Shown: positions 1 to 10,887 of the stretch, piece after piece | How the letters are laid out: each line of letters opens with the position of its first letter | Position numbering within the stretch: the stretch's first letter is position 1 | From: Flaccisagitta enflata | Lineage: Eukaryota > Chaetognatha > Sagittoidea > Aphragmophora | Length of the DNA: 64,000 bases | NCBI GenBank assembly: GCA_965153355.1 | Contig: OZ231127.1 | Location: 99,138,001 to 99,202,000, forward strand | Direction: 5' to 3' | Made by a program: the position numbers and the translations under genes | Notes under the pieces: model-generated | Told to the model about the DNA's origin: nothing | Databases searched by the model: none | What the model saw: only the letters and a program-made list of their open reading frames with translations

Positions 1-244
1 TCTCTCTCTCTCTCTCTCTCTCTCTGTAAAAGTTTTATTGCAAACATGTTTATGCATTGAATTTTTTTTTTATCAGTGGAGGGACTTAAGCAGATAACTT
101 TAACCAACCTGGAAAAAAATGTATCCTAAGTTTTTTATATACTTTTATATTGTTCAGCAGTAACTTATAAATTTTTTTATTATTCCTTATTCTCTATCTC
201 TTAAATTTTGTTTTTACTCTTTATTCAACTTTTTACTTTAGATT

Positions 245-440
245 TTTTCTTTTTTAGTCGCGGACTAGCGACTCTATAAGAGGCTTTGTCCGTCCGTCCG
301 TCCGTCCGTCGGTCGGTCGGTTGGTCGGTCGGTTGGTCGGTCGGTTGGTCCGTGGTGATCGAGTTGGAAAGTGTGAAAACACACATTATCGCCCCTGCCC
401 ACCCGTCCGCGACTGGTATTGGCCGTGTATCCAGCCTTGT
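245..440 (-). mobile_element. Family 2 element (2A type, inverted)
   Basis: Reads in inverse as the GGCC...TACAC end near 435, the CCGCGACT motif, then (GACGG)-type repeats and the terminal hairpin AGTCGCGGACTAGCGACT followed by AAAA. The inner GTCCGCGACT motif matches one arm of its own hairpin. Confidence 0.7.
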
Positions 441-1040
441 TTATTCATATTATATTTCATCTTTTATATCTCTAGCCTGCATTTTTTTTAACTGTTTATT
501 TTTGAATTTTCATTTTTCACTTTTATATTTTTTGTTTCAATTTTTTTGTCACTGTTCAAGCGTCAGTTTTTATTCTTAACCTTTTTTTGATTTTTTATAT
601 TTATATTTTATTTTCATCATTAACTTTTTGTTTTTCATTTTTTTAAAGAATTGTTAATCATTACATTTTTCTAATTAAATTGTCATATATTTCGATGATT
701 TTTTTTATATTTTCAACATTAAGCAAAAAAAAAAAAAAAAACAAAAAAAAAAACAATAAAATTAAGGGTTATGATTTTTTCCAGATGGATTATGTCAAAT
801 CCCCCTCTATATTTACAATACATTTATAAATAGCTATGATCAGGTCTAAGATGCATCCTCGTATGTCTATCAGAGGGTATATCCATCCATTTGTTCATTT
901 GTCCATCCATCCATCCATGCGTCTATCTTTCCATCCCTCTGTCCATCCATCCACTCATCCAACTTATTGCTTCCTTAACATCTGTTATTCTGGGTTTTAA
1001 TTGTACTTGTCTGTAGAAAGAGTGAGCATGTGTTATGAGT
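440..1040. other. Non-coding, no gene seen
   Basis: AT-rich sequence with T and A homopolymers (about 722-755). 849-880 is a decayed family 2-like hairpin end (AGATGCATCC) with (CATC)n following to about 960. No gene recognised on either strand. Confidence 0.6.
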
Positions 1041-1044
1041 GAGT

Positions 1045-1106
1045 GGGTGAGTGAGAAAGAAAGAAAGAAAGAAAGAGAGAAAGAAAGAAAGAAAGAAAGA
1101 AAGAAA

Positions 1107-1140
<34 letters not shown>

Positions 1141-1287
1141 AAAACGAAAAGAAAACAGGAAAGTAAGAAAGAAAGAAGGAAAAAAGAAAAAAAGAGGAAA
1201 AAACAATGAAAGAAAGAAGAAAGAAAAGAAAGAAAAAAAAAAGAAAGAAAGAAGTACAGAGCAAAAAAAAAGGAAGACAGAGAGAGA

Positions 1288-1382
<95 letters not shown>
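1045..1382 (+). repeat. (GAAA)n then (GA)n microsatellite
   Basis: 1050-1140 is (GAAA)n, followed by A-rich degenerate repeats, then (GA)n at 1278-1382. Long Ser-Leu-Phe or Arg-Glu open frames over it are artefacts. 1436-1520 contains palindromic GAGAATTCTCTATTGCGTCA units, and (GA)n resumes at 1525-1575. Confidence 0.95.
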
Positions 1383-1386
<4 letters not shown>

Positions 1387-1521
1387 AGAGAGAGTGGGAA
1401 TTCTCAGTTGTGAGTATGGAAATCTTTCTACCATTTTGACGCAATAGAGAATTCTCTATTGCGTCAAAAACACCAATTCTCGGTAGCATCAATTTTGCGA
1501 ATTCTCCATTGCGTCAAACTC

Positions 1522-1576
<55 letters not shown>

Positions 1577-2262
1577 GAGAGACAAGAGAGAGAGAAAGAG
1601 AGCAAGAGAGCGAGAGCCAAAGAGCAAGAGAGCAAGAGAGAGAGACATTCTAAGTAATGAACAAAGGATAGAAAGACAGACTTTCTGAGGATTCTGAGGA
1701 GCACACATAAAAAAATGTTCATAACTTAGAATCTAAGTAATGCACAAAAGGCCAATTCTAAATTATGCACATTAGAAAAATCTAAATTATGAGCTGTCCC
1801 CCTCTCTCTCTCTTTCTTTCTCTCTCTCTCTCTCTCTTCATTTATTCACAGTTGATTGGTTAATTGGAAAGGAGCAAGACTCATATACCTTAAGACCTGA
1901 TTTCATAAATTTTTGAAAAACAAAAGCAAATAAATGATCCAATGATATCATGATCCAATGATATCATAAATAAAGATACAAATTTAAGAAAAAAATGATT
2001 TCAAAGATTAGTTGAAAGGTAGAGAATAAATAAATACATGAATAGATATATAAATAAATAAATGAATAAATAGATAAATAAAGACAAAATGATTGTTAAA
2101 CTCATTGCAATAACTAGTGACAGCAAAAAAGTTATATTAATATCTTTGTCATTAACATATTTTCTATTATCTTTTATATTTTCTTGTTTTATCCCCTCTC
2201 TTTTTTTACATGAAAAAACATTTTACATAACTTAAGTAAATATTTTAGGGAAATACTCAACA

Positions 2263-2440
2263 ATGTGGAAGCAGAAGCGGAAGCGGAAGCGGAAGCGGAA
2301 GCGGAAGCGGAAGCTATGCCTCCTAAAAAGGTGGAAGTGGAAGCAGAAGCGGAAGCTATGCTTTTTAAAATGGTGGAAGCAGAAGCGGAAGCGGAAGCTG
2401 TCAATTCTCAAATATGCCTTTTGGAAGCGGAAGCGGAAGA
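2263..2440 (+). repeat. (GGAAGC)n hexanucleotide array
   Basis: Units GGAAGCGGAAGC interrupted by TATGCCTCCTAAAAAGGTGG. The same hexamer with the same kind of interruption (TATGCCTTCTAAAATGGTGG) and the same upstream ATGAAAAAC...ACAATxTGGAAGC sequence lies at 61886-61985. Each is close to a CT microsatellite. Confidence 0.9.
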
Positions 2441-2516
2441 GGTCCAAAAATCTACCGCTTCTGCATCTCTACTTACTACATATTGCCCTTGGGCGACCTG
2501 TTACTGATTTAATCTA

Positions 2517-2521
<5 letters not shown>

Positions 2522-2601
<80 letters not shown>
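2522..2601 (+). repeat. (CT)n microsatellite
   Basis: About 80 bp of near-perfect CT. A second at 3211-3284. The stretch between (2602-3210) is non-repetitive, has no recognised gene on either strand and may be a decayed element (AAAAGGGG near both ends). Confidence 0.95.
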
Positions 2602-2602
<1 letters not shown>

Positions 2603-3209
2603 AAAAACCCCTCTTATAAAGAGCGTAGGTCCCTGCGATTGTTTCTCAGACCCTAGTTCAGCTGTTTTGATGATTCATTTCAAATTTTAGCGGGCGCCGA
2701 TTTATTTTTTTGCGATCCACACTGCCAAAGAAAGACTTTGGTCGAGGCGTAGGGCCAAAAAACCACTAAAAAAAGACCAACTAGGGTTTTTTTTAGCGTT
2801 TGAAGTGAAAAAATGTGTTTTGTCAAATTTTTACGGTTGCTTTTGACGTCATAGTGACCTCGTTTTGGCAGGCCTGATGTTTTGATTTCTCATATCACTC
2901 CGCAGTCTGGTGAGGTGGGAAGACTACCTGAATAGATCAGGCCACCCTATAATGTTTGTGACAGCAAAAAGCCTTGTCATAATATCGAGGTTCTAGCTAT
3001 GAAATCATGACTATGCGTCGTTACGGGGCCCGTACGGCCGTATGAGTAAAAAAAAATGTTTTTTTTTTAAATTTAAACTCAAGAGTAAGGCATGTGCTCT
3101 TATCTGATGCAGCATAAAGCCACTTTTGAGATTTGTTGTAACAGAATTATAGCGTTAAACATGGCGATAATTTGCCTGGGTTACTGGGAACTACGCCCTT
3201 ATAAAAAGG

Positions 3210-3287
<78 letters not shown>

Positions 3288-3399
3288 CAATTGGATTACA
3301 AAAGTCGAGATAGACGAATGCGGAGTTCTTCGTTTTTAAAAAAGATACAGACCATAACACTATCATAGTCAATTTAGAGGTCCAAAAAGTTTAAGTAAG

Positions 3400-3938
3400 C
3401 AGTCAACTTAAGAGCACCCAATGGAAAATCAATGCACCTCCTGAAAAATGGATGCTTTTCCGCGAGAAATTGGCCAGACAGAAAGACACAGCAGAGAGGA
3501 TAATGAATGATGAAAGCATAAGCTTTTCTGAAAGATAGGAAAAATGGGAATAACTCATTTATAAGGCACTCATGAAATCTTTTGGAACAAGGCCGGATAC
3601 ACAGCCACCAGTTGCGGACGGGTGGGCAGGGCGGAAAGGCACTTTTTCCCACTTTTGGACTCGTACTCACGGACCAACGGAGGGACAAACGGACGGAAAA
3701 AACCTCTTATAGAGTTGCTAAACTAAAAACAACTATCAAAAAACGCTTTAAACCTAAACCCTCAGACGAAAAGAAAAAACCAAGGAGAGGAAGAAGAGAA
3801 TGTAAAAAACAATATGAAAATGAGACCGACCGAGACCTAAAACCCAAGCTGTTAGAAAAATATGTTGCAAAACAGAATGAAATTAGAGAAAAAGCGATTA
3901 TAGAAGAACAAGATAGGCGCTCTCTGATTGCTCTCTAA
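3400..3938 (+). mobile_element. Coding-like stretch, possible LINE ORF2 linker, split by a family 2 copy
   Basis: The plus strand between 3410 and 3587 reads as WKINAPPEKWMLFREKLARQ and similar charged sequence. After a family 2 insertion (3588-3715) it continues with KTTIKKRFKPKPSDEKKKPR to a stop at 3936. The composition (Lys/Glu/Arg-rich, no domains) fits the linker between endonuclease and RT in LINE ORF2, but no diagnostic motif is present. The assignment rests on position, strand and the apparently matching ends on each side of the insertion. Confidence 0.3.
3588..3715 (+). mobile_element. Family 2 element (2A type) inside a coding-like stretch
   Basis: Begins AACAAGGCCGGATACACAGC, with AGTTGCGGACGGGTGGGCAG. 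It continues with ACGGACCAACGGAGG and ends at a short stem AGTTGCTAAACT before AAAA. The stem differs from the usual AGTCGCG, and the inner motif carries the same T (AGTTGCG). Confidence 0.65.
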
Positions 3939-3969
3939 TGGTTGATGAATTTCCTTACATTTAATCTAA

Positions 3970-4570
3970 GGTCTCCTCTGGTTTAAGGGAAGATGGTTGC
4001 AAGCTTAAGTTTTTCAGGCGTTATAGAGATGATTGCACTACTCTTAATTGTCCCAATTTCATTGATATTGCTAAAGAAATTTATCCACAAAGTTTGTCGT
4101 TAACGCAGGAAAATGAAGATCCCAGTAAGGCTAATGTTCTTGATATGGAGGTTAGTATTGAAAACTCTGTTTGTACTACAAAGGTTTATTGTAAGACTGA
4201 TCATTTCCCCTTTGAAGTCATCTTTTTTCCCTTCCTTGAAAGCAACATTGATAATGGTCTATGCTATCGAGTTTTTTACAGTCAGGTCATTCGATTCCAA
4301 AGGTTGTGTTCTAATCGCTGTGACTCTGAGACAAGGACTAGATGTTTAGGTATTGTTCTAAAAGGACGTGGTTACACTATCTCTCGGCTTGAAAAGGAAT
4401 TTTGTAAAGCGGTAAGGAAATATATCTCTAAGTTCCAAAAATGGTCTCTTCCTGTTGATTTCAATGCCTGGTTCAAACGCATCATCAATGAATACCATGA
4501 CAGTCAATCTTTGCTATTTCATCACATTCCTCTTACTACTTCTTCCTCTCACTGCCTCTACCATCTTTGA
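3970..4570 (+). mobile_element. Reverse transcriptase fragment, possibly Penelope-like
   Basis: An open frame from about 3970 to the stop at 4568 contains FRRYRDDCTTLNC, which has the layout of the RYIDD catalytic box. It is followed by IYPQSLSLTQEN, LDMEVSIEN and the VFYSQVIRFQRLCSN segment. The order (F)RRY.DD - IYP - LDLxI - Y.KxDxFxF - SQ..R..R.C matches a group of reverse transcriptases found in invertebrate genomes and related to Penelope-like elements (recognition from memory). It is distinct in sequence from the LINE that flanks it. Only the palm/thumb portion is present, with no GIY-YIG endonuclease seen. Confidence 0.55.
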
Positions 4571-5005
4571 CCATTTGTTTTTCCTTTATTTCAACTGTCT
4601 TCACCTGTACCTTTGACAAATGAAGCCCTCTTGATCACCTCACCTATCTTCTTCCTTATTTTCACCTTTCCTTACCTTTCCTATCAACACTGTCATTTCA
4701 TTACACTGCATCTTCTCCACCACAACTTTTATTGAAATTTTTTATGATTTATTCTCCTATTTTCCTATTATCTCCTCTATGTTTTGGTGTGGGTAATAGC
4801 AAAGGTGATGGAAAGCCTCTAAACCCGCCAAGACCATGTGTTGACTTTAAGCACAAGTCTTGCCTGGTCTACAGTCCAGGTTTACTTATCCATTGATAGT
4901 TGGAGATACATTTTACTATCTATATCTTTTGCTGTTTGTTGAATTAAACGATTAAGTCTTTTAACATTTGATATATAAGGCCACAGAAAGATACACAACA
5001 AGTCA

Positions 5006-5495
5006 TCCAAGGATCGCACATGGTCAGCGGTACCCGATGCCCTGCTTGGAGTGATTAGCTGAAGAATTGGAGTGAGAGCAGGGCAGCGGCCCCAAAGGGC
5101 CGATGTCCTGTAGGACACATGGGTGAAATTCCAGACGTCCTGAGAGGGCATATTTGAGGCCTTAGTAGCAACTTTCCATGTTATTCAATAGAAATTTTGC
5201 ATTCTTTCAATTTCTCGTCAATTTACCATCTTATTCAATGGGAATTTTACATTTCTCTCTATTTTCATTAATTTTCTATGTTATTCAATGGGAATCATGC
5301 AATTTTTCACTTTTTTGTAAATTTTCTATGTTATCCAATGGGGAGCTTATATTTTGTCAATTTCCCATGTTATTCAATGGGAATTTGAGGGTTGAGAAGC
5401 TTTGGGGGGGGACGGACGGACGGACGTACGAACGTCTGGAAATTCACCCCTGTGTCCTACAGGACATCGGCCCTTTGGGGCCGCTGCCCAAAAAG
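5006..5495 (+). mobile_element. Family 1 element, copy a (cargo: ATTCAATGGGAA repeats)
   Basis: The left end TGGTCAGCGGTACCCG leads into GCAGGGCAGCGGCCCCAAAG and TCCTGTAGGACACA. The right end carries the inverse (CCTACAGGACATCGGCC, GGGGCCGCTGCCCAAAAAG). Between them, 5175-5390 holds imperfect repeats built on TTATTCAATGGGAA, then a GGACGGACGGACG tract. No coding capacity. Confidence 0.7.
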
Positions 5496-5507
5496 GATCC
5501 AAGGCGG

Positions 5508-5738
5508 CCCAAACGCATTCTGGAATCGATGGAAATTAATGAAGAAAGAAAATACAGACCAATGGACAGATCTCTACGGAGCAAAACCTGTACCACACCA
5601 TGAGTACCATGATCATTTATAAGATATCATCCCTATTTTTGATACACAACAATCAGAGGAAAGTGATGAAGAGAGAGACATTGATCGGATACCATCCAGG
5701 GAAGAGATCAAACAAGCAATTCTAAATAAGAAAAATAA
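5508..5738 (+). mobile_element. LINE-type retrotransposon, upstream reverse transcriptase fragment
   Basis: In one frame the translation reads NAFWNRWKLMKKENTDQWTD, then (after one stop) SEESDEERDIDRIPSREEIK and QAILNKKN. The IPSREEIKQAI stretch is the E..AI..LKNGKAPG-type start of a LINE RT domain. The sequence breaks at the border of a family 1 element (about 5738) and seems to resume beyond it at about 6566 with the same ORF, so one LINE copy was probably split by the insertion. Positions 3400-3587 and 3716-3938 hold a Lys/Glu-rich coding-like stretch (KTTIKKRFKPKP and neighbours) that may be the same ORF further upstream, split by a family 2 copy. That part is uncertain. Confidence 0.6.
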
Positions 5739-6566
5739 TAGCAGCCCAAAGGCAGTAAGTGGTCAGCGGTACCCGTGCCCTGCTTGAGTAGGAAGTGATG
5801 AAGGTCTAGAGGGAGCAGGGCAGCGGCCCCGAAGGGGACGAAGTCCTGTAGAACACAGGGGGAATCTGTCCGTCCGTCCATCCGTTCCTCCATCTGTCCG
5901 TCCTGTTTGCCTTCCTTCTGTCCAGGATGCCCTGTTATTCAAATTTTCATTGAATATCAAGGAGAATTGACAAAAGGCAGAATATGGACAATAGTACCCT
6001 TGCCATTTTTGTATAGTTTATAGGTTAAGTTGAGGCAGGAGCAGGCCAGGATCTGGGTTTTTGAGGCCAGAATCTGGGTCTCAGAGACCAATTTCTTGGT
6101 CTCAGAGGCAAGGATTTCAGTTTCTGAGGTCAGGATTTGGTCCTCTGAGGCTAGGATTTAGGTCTTTTAGGCCAGCACCTAGGTCTTGGAGGTCAGAATC
6201 TGGGTCCCAAAGGTCAGGATCTGGGTCTCTAAGGCTTGGATGTGGGTTTTTGGAGCCAGAATCTAAGTTTAAGGGGCCAAGATGATAGAACTCAGGCCAG
6301 AATTCAGGTTTTCTAGCCAGATAAGGCCCATTTTACCTGGTCTTAGGCCATTTTGCCTGGATTTGGCCAATTTTGGGCGGATTTGGACCATTTTGCTCGG
6401 ATTTGGGCCATACAGTTTGGATTTGGGCCCCAAAGGAGACAAAGCCGAGGGTGGGGCGGGGGGGGGGGGACGGACGGACGTACGGACGGGCGGACGGACG
6501 GATGGACGGACAGATTCCCCCTGTGTTCTACAGGACTTCGTCCCCTTCGGGGCCGCTGCCCAAAAA
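5738..6566 (+). mobile_element. Family 1 element, copy b (inserted in the LINE)
   Basis: The left arm has AGCAGCCCAAAGGCAGTAAG, TGGTCAGCGG and CAGGGCAGCGGCCCCGAAGG. The right arm inverts this (ACAGGACTTCGTCCCCTTCG, GGGCCGCTGCCC). The cargo at 6030-6440 consists of GGATTTGGGCCATTTTG and TCTGGGTCTCAGAGG-type repeats, then GGACGGACGGAC. It interrupts the LINE reading frame, so it moved after the LINE inserted. Confidence 0.75.
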
Positions 6567-7085
6567 GGCAACCAGTGATTGGGAAAATGAAATGTTGAAA
6601 AGGGGAGGCGAACCAATGATTGACCTAATCGTGCCAGTTATGCGAACATTCTGGAATTCTAGGATTCCCACCTAGCCGATGGAACCAAGGCGTAATTACA
6701 AACGTTTTCAAAGGGAAGGGAGATCCTGAGAAAATGCAAAACCAAAGAGGAATTACTGTATCAAGCTCAGTGGGTACTATAGCAGAGGAAATCTTGACAA
6801 ACTGTCTCATGGCAACCATCAAATTTAGCCAAGCACTGGCAGGGTGAAGAAAGGGAGGCAATACACTTGACCATATATTCATTCTAAAAGCTATGACCAC
6901 AATTGCGCAAAGGAAGGGCCAAGAACTGATTCTAACATTCTTTGACATTAAAAAAATCATATGACAGGGCGGTCATAAACGACATGCTATATATAATTTA
7001 CCAATAAGGGCGGCTAATCGCCGTAGGAAAAAAGTCGTAAATGCTGCTTGAGAAAATGAGAGAGGAAAAGAGAGTGAGAGAGAAA

Positions 7086-7172
<87 letters not shown>

Positions 7173-8746
7173 GGGAGAGAGAGGGGGAGGAGAGGGAGAG
7201 AGAGACAGAGAGAGAAACAGAGAAAAACATGTAACACAGGGTTACAATATCGTTGCAGACAGGTGGACAGAGGCATCCAACCCCCATCCACACCCCAACC
7301 CCAACCCCCACACACAAGCATCTAGACAGCTTGTTTTTTCCACTTTTCCACTTGGACGGACAGACAGACCAACAGACCTATGGATGGACTGACGGACAAA
7401 GCCTCTCATAGAGTCGGGAGTTGAAATGAGAGAGATACTGTGCTGCCAGGATGCACAGTCATCACCTTGGACATTTCAAAGTTCAAATAGACTTCAACTA
7501 ACTCGATTCCTGGTTTTAAGGAAAAATGAGAAAAATGAGAAAAAATAAAAAAAGATTCAAAAAATCATAGCTCCAAAATTATTGATTGCACAGAATTCTG
7601 CTTGGCGTCATCTGAAAGAGGAGATTTAGCTCTTTCTTAGCTATTAATTTCATGCGTAGCACCATTCAGCCCCCAAAACTTACCAACTTTCTCAAACGCT
7701 TCATGAGAAAAAGGGAAATCCAACAAACTCTGCAGGACTCAAAAAGACCGAAGGGACTTCGTCTCTTCGACTTTTTTCCAAATCAAAACGGTTTTGATGG
7801 AAAAGCGTGGAGATTGACAAAATCCCTGAATGAAAACCTACCTGACAGCTAAGGTGAAAACTAAAAATGGCCTAACTGAAGAAATAAAAAGAGAAAAAGG
7901 CAGCAAACAGGGGGCCAAATTTATGGTCCCAATGTTTTCGAAAATGATGAACACCCTCCCTGAGTTGATGCACCAAAGACACAACTTGGACGTCCAAATA
8001 GGAAATAATAAAATTGCGTCCTTGGCATTTGTTGATGATATTCTAAGTATGGCCATAGGATATGCCCAACAGGAGCAGACACTTGACGCAGTCAACAAGT
8101 TCGCCATTAAGCATCAATTAGAATGGGGAGAGGACAAATGTAAGGTGATGGAGATTGGGACCCACAAAAAGAAGAAAACACAGTGGAAAAGACGATTCAA
8201 AATTGCAGCAGTTATAAGTACCTGGGGGAAATAATTTCAAGAAATGGAGAAAATGCCGAAAATATAAAAGATAAACTAGAAAAAGTCAAAACCAGAGTTA
8301 CTAAAATTATTACTTGCGCTAGGAGTGACATAATGAGACGAATTAGAACATCTGTCTTTCTAAAACTACATGAAGCGGAGGCCGTACCAACTCTATCTTA
8401 TGGATGCAAGACTTGGACATTAGACTCTAAAGTAATAAAACTCCTCGAGAGAATTGAACTCTGGGCCCTTAAAAGGATGTTTGGCCTCCCACCCACAACC
8501 CCAACTGCAGGAATGCGATACACAACAGGAACATACTTTACGGAAGTAAGAATACAGATTAAACAACTAATATATCTACAGTCCTTACTCCGGAAAGAGA
8601 CTAAGCAATTGTTAAAAGACACCCTAATAACACTTGATTACATGAATGACGGATGGGCAAAATACATACATACCAGAGATGTAACTATACTATCGCCTAG
8701 ACAATTAATCTGGTCGATTTCCTATATGTCAAAAAAATCTTCCTGA
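6566..8746 (+). mobile_element. LINE-type retrotransposon, reverse transcriptase fragments (main part)
   Basis: Decayed but recognisable non-LTR reverse transcriptase in more than one frame. Around 6690-6960 the translation contains NQGVITNVFKGKGDPEK, NQRGITVSS and RKGGNTLDHIFIL followed by FDIKK.YDRA, the usual order of RT blocks. After an insertion at about 7005-7430 the frame resumes near 7830 with a KGSKQGA stretch and the catalytic FVDDIL at about 8030. A frameshift near 8170 leads to YKYLGEIISRNGEN and SYGCKTWTLD, the C-terminal region typical of LINE ORF2 proteins. The frame ends at 8746. Clade not assigned. No endonuclease domain was identified with confidence. Confidence 0.85.
7005..7430 (+). 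mobile_element. Insertion beginning GGCGGCTAATCGCC, with a GA microsatellite
   Basis: An insertion in the LINE that starts with the stretch around GGCGGCTAATCGCCGTAGG and AGTCGTAAATGCTG. It then carries a (GA)n tract (7095-7163) and ends in a family 2-like tail with GGACGGACAAAGCC and TAGAGTCG. The same opening, again followed by (GA)n and a family 2 end, occurs at 25573. The first 14 bases can form a small hairpin (GGCG/CGCC). Confidence 0.55.
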
Positions 8747-9340
8747 TTCACCAAAGCACAAATGTATCGGGTCGATTTTTATTATTTGTCTTTTTTTCCG
8801 GTGCAAAGGAAGCTAGCACTAATTTAGTAATGAGTCTGATCTCTGAGTAAATTAAGAAAAAAAGTTATAAAACTGAATTCCTTTGCTATTGAATAACCAA
8901 GAATGGAATAATGAGCGAATTGAAAACATTTTTTTTTGTTTAAAAAGGAACAAGGCGCAGGAAATTACGGAGATCGACATCGCTTTTCATCAAAAATATT
9001 GCCCATTTCGGAAAAAAGCCTTTTGGATTATGCCCTTGGACACCGGGTAGAAACAACTGCCGTTTCATAAATGCGGGTTTTCGCGTTTTCAACCTGAATT
9101 TTAACTATATAAAAAAAAGATTTTGGAAGATTTTTAAAAGATCTTTCAATTTAGACCAATTCTAAGTCTGTACCTCAAACGGTTTAGAAGCTAGAGCCCT
9201 TCAACGACAAGCATTAATTTGCTAAAATGCATTTTTATTTATGGATCGCAAAGCTGAAATGGGCAATGTTTTCACTCAAATTGATGCCATTTCTAAAAAA
9301 AAGATACCCCGAGTTCAATCTCAAAGTCGGAAAAGTAACA
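8747..9340. other. LINE 3' flank and decayed MITE interior
   Basis: 8747-9050 is non-coding and may be the LINE 3' tail. 9110-9300 resembles the interior of the MITE at 53516 (ATGGGCAATGTTTTCACTC versus ATGACAATGTTTTCACTC; TACCTCAAACGGTTTAG versus ATCTCAAACCGTTTAG). Confidence 0.55.
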
Positions 9341-9828
9341 GGTCGCCCAAGGGCAATATGTGGTCAGCGTTACCCGTTGCCCTGCTTTGAGTGATTGTGA
9401 ATTGGAGTGAGGGGAAGCAGGGCAGCGGCCCCGAAAGGGACGATGTCCTGTAGAACACAGGGGGAATTTTGCTTTTCCTGCCTCAAGAAGTGGATGAGAT
9501 GCTGACTGAAGGCCTTCAAGAGCCTTATCTGAGGTCTAAGAAGGCTTATGTAAGGCCTGAGAATGTCAATCGGAAGCTTGTGAAAGCTGGCCCTGAGAAT
9601 TTGGATTTGAGGTCTGAGAGGCCAGGTTTGAGACCTGAGAGGCTGGATTTGAGGCCTGAGAGGTCAGATTTGAGGCCTGAGAGGTCAGATTTGAGGCCTG
9701 AGAGGTCAGATTTGAGGCCTGAGGGGCCCGATGAGGGGGGGGACGAACAAACGAACGGATGGACGGACGAACGAAAGTCCCCTGTGTTCTACAGGACATC
9801 GTCCCCTTCGGGGCCGCTGCCCAAAAAG
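9341..9828 (+). mobile_element. Family 1 element, copy c (cargo: TTGAGGCCTGAGAGGTCAGA)
   Basis: Starts GGTCGCCCAAGGGCAATATG, then TGGTCAGCG and the GC-rich arm GCAGGGCAGCGGCCCCGAAA. Ends with GTTCTACAGGACATCG and CCTTCGGGGCCGCTGCCC. The cargo is a minisatellite of about 20 bp (TTGAGGCCTGAGAGGTCAGA) followed by GGACGAAC repeats. Its full left end defines the element border used for the other copies. Confidence 0.8.
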
Positions 9829-9987
9829 CTTACATTTCTAAACGCAACATGTCAGTGATTTCAAATCATTTTTCTCTTGTTGTAATATGGTTGACGTTTT
9901 TTGTTAGAAAATTTCATTGGTCTAGCCTTTATAGTTTGTCCACAATATCAATTTTAAGTAAAACAAGTATATCAATTTTGTGCTGAA

Positions 9988-10556
9988 CAAGGCCAACACC
10001 TATAAGTCGCGTGCGAGACTTAAATAATTACTTTATTACATAACCACATAACTAAAATGACTTTCATTGAATTCAATTGATATAAGATGACTTGAAATGA
10101 TTCAAAATGACCTAAAATGACTTAAAATGACCTTAATTGACTTGAATTGACCTAAAATGACTAAAATGACCCAGTGACTAAAATGACTTAAATTGACTTA
10201 AATTGACTTAAAATGACTTTAAATGACTTTAAATGACTTAAATTGACCTAGAATGACTTAAATTGAACTTAACTGACCTGAATTGACTTAAATTGACCTA
10301 AAATCACTAAAATGCTGAAAACTATTAAAATAACTCAAATGACATAAATTGACTAAAACTGACTTTAAATGACCCAAAATGACTTAAAATGATCTAATTT
10401 GACTTTAAATGACCTAATTTAATTAAAATGAGTTAGAAGGAATAAAACGGATAAAAAAAGTAAAGTGTGACCGACCGACCAACCGACCAACCGACCGACC
10501 GACCAACCGACCGACGGACAAAGCGGGGTGTAGAGTCGCGTAGCACGCGACTAAAA
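9988..10556 (+). mobile_element. Family 2 element (2B type, cargo AATGACTTAA)
   Basis: Begins AACAAGGCCAACACCTATAA and GTCGCGTGCGAGACTTA. The cargo from 10050 to 10430 is an imperfect 10-11-bp repeat AAAATGACTT. It then has GACCGACCAACC repeats, GACAAAGCGGGGTGTAGAG and the hairpin AGTCGCGTAGCACGCGACT followed by AAAA. Confidence 0.8.
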
Positions 10557-10887
10557 ACTCTCCTTTTTATCATCATAGTTTTTCTTAAAATTGCTCTAAT
10601 TTTTAAGAAATTCAAAGTAAAAACTCCAGATTGGACTCAAATCAAGTATAATTTGAAAATCTTTACATCTGAGACCAATCTGGCACCGGTTATCAAGCCG
10701 TTTGAGAATTAAAGGCAGAATATTGAAAAACAATGTCGATGAAAATATGAGTTTTTGAGCTTGTAAACACTTGTTTTACTTCAAATTGATGTTGTGGACA
10801 AACCATTTAAGCTAGACCAATGAAATTTATTCACAAAAAACGTCAAACATAATACTACGGCCAGGATTCTCACTTGCAAAATTCTTA

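Noticed and set aside
245-440. Family 2 as Helitron-type element because of the 3' hairpin
   Set aside because: The hairpin is at the very end and is followed by AAAA, with no separate CTRR terminus, and the other end does not start with TC. Left unclassified.
923-1722. Ser-Leu-rich and Arg-Glu-rich frames
   Set aside because: Translations of GA/CT and GAAA microsatellites.
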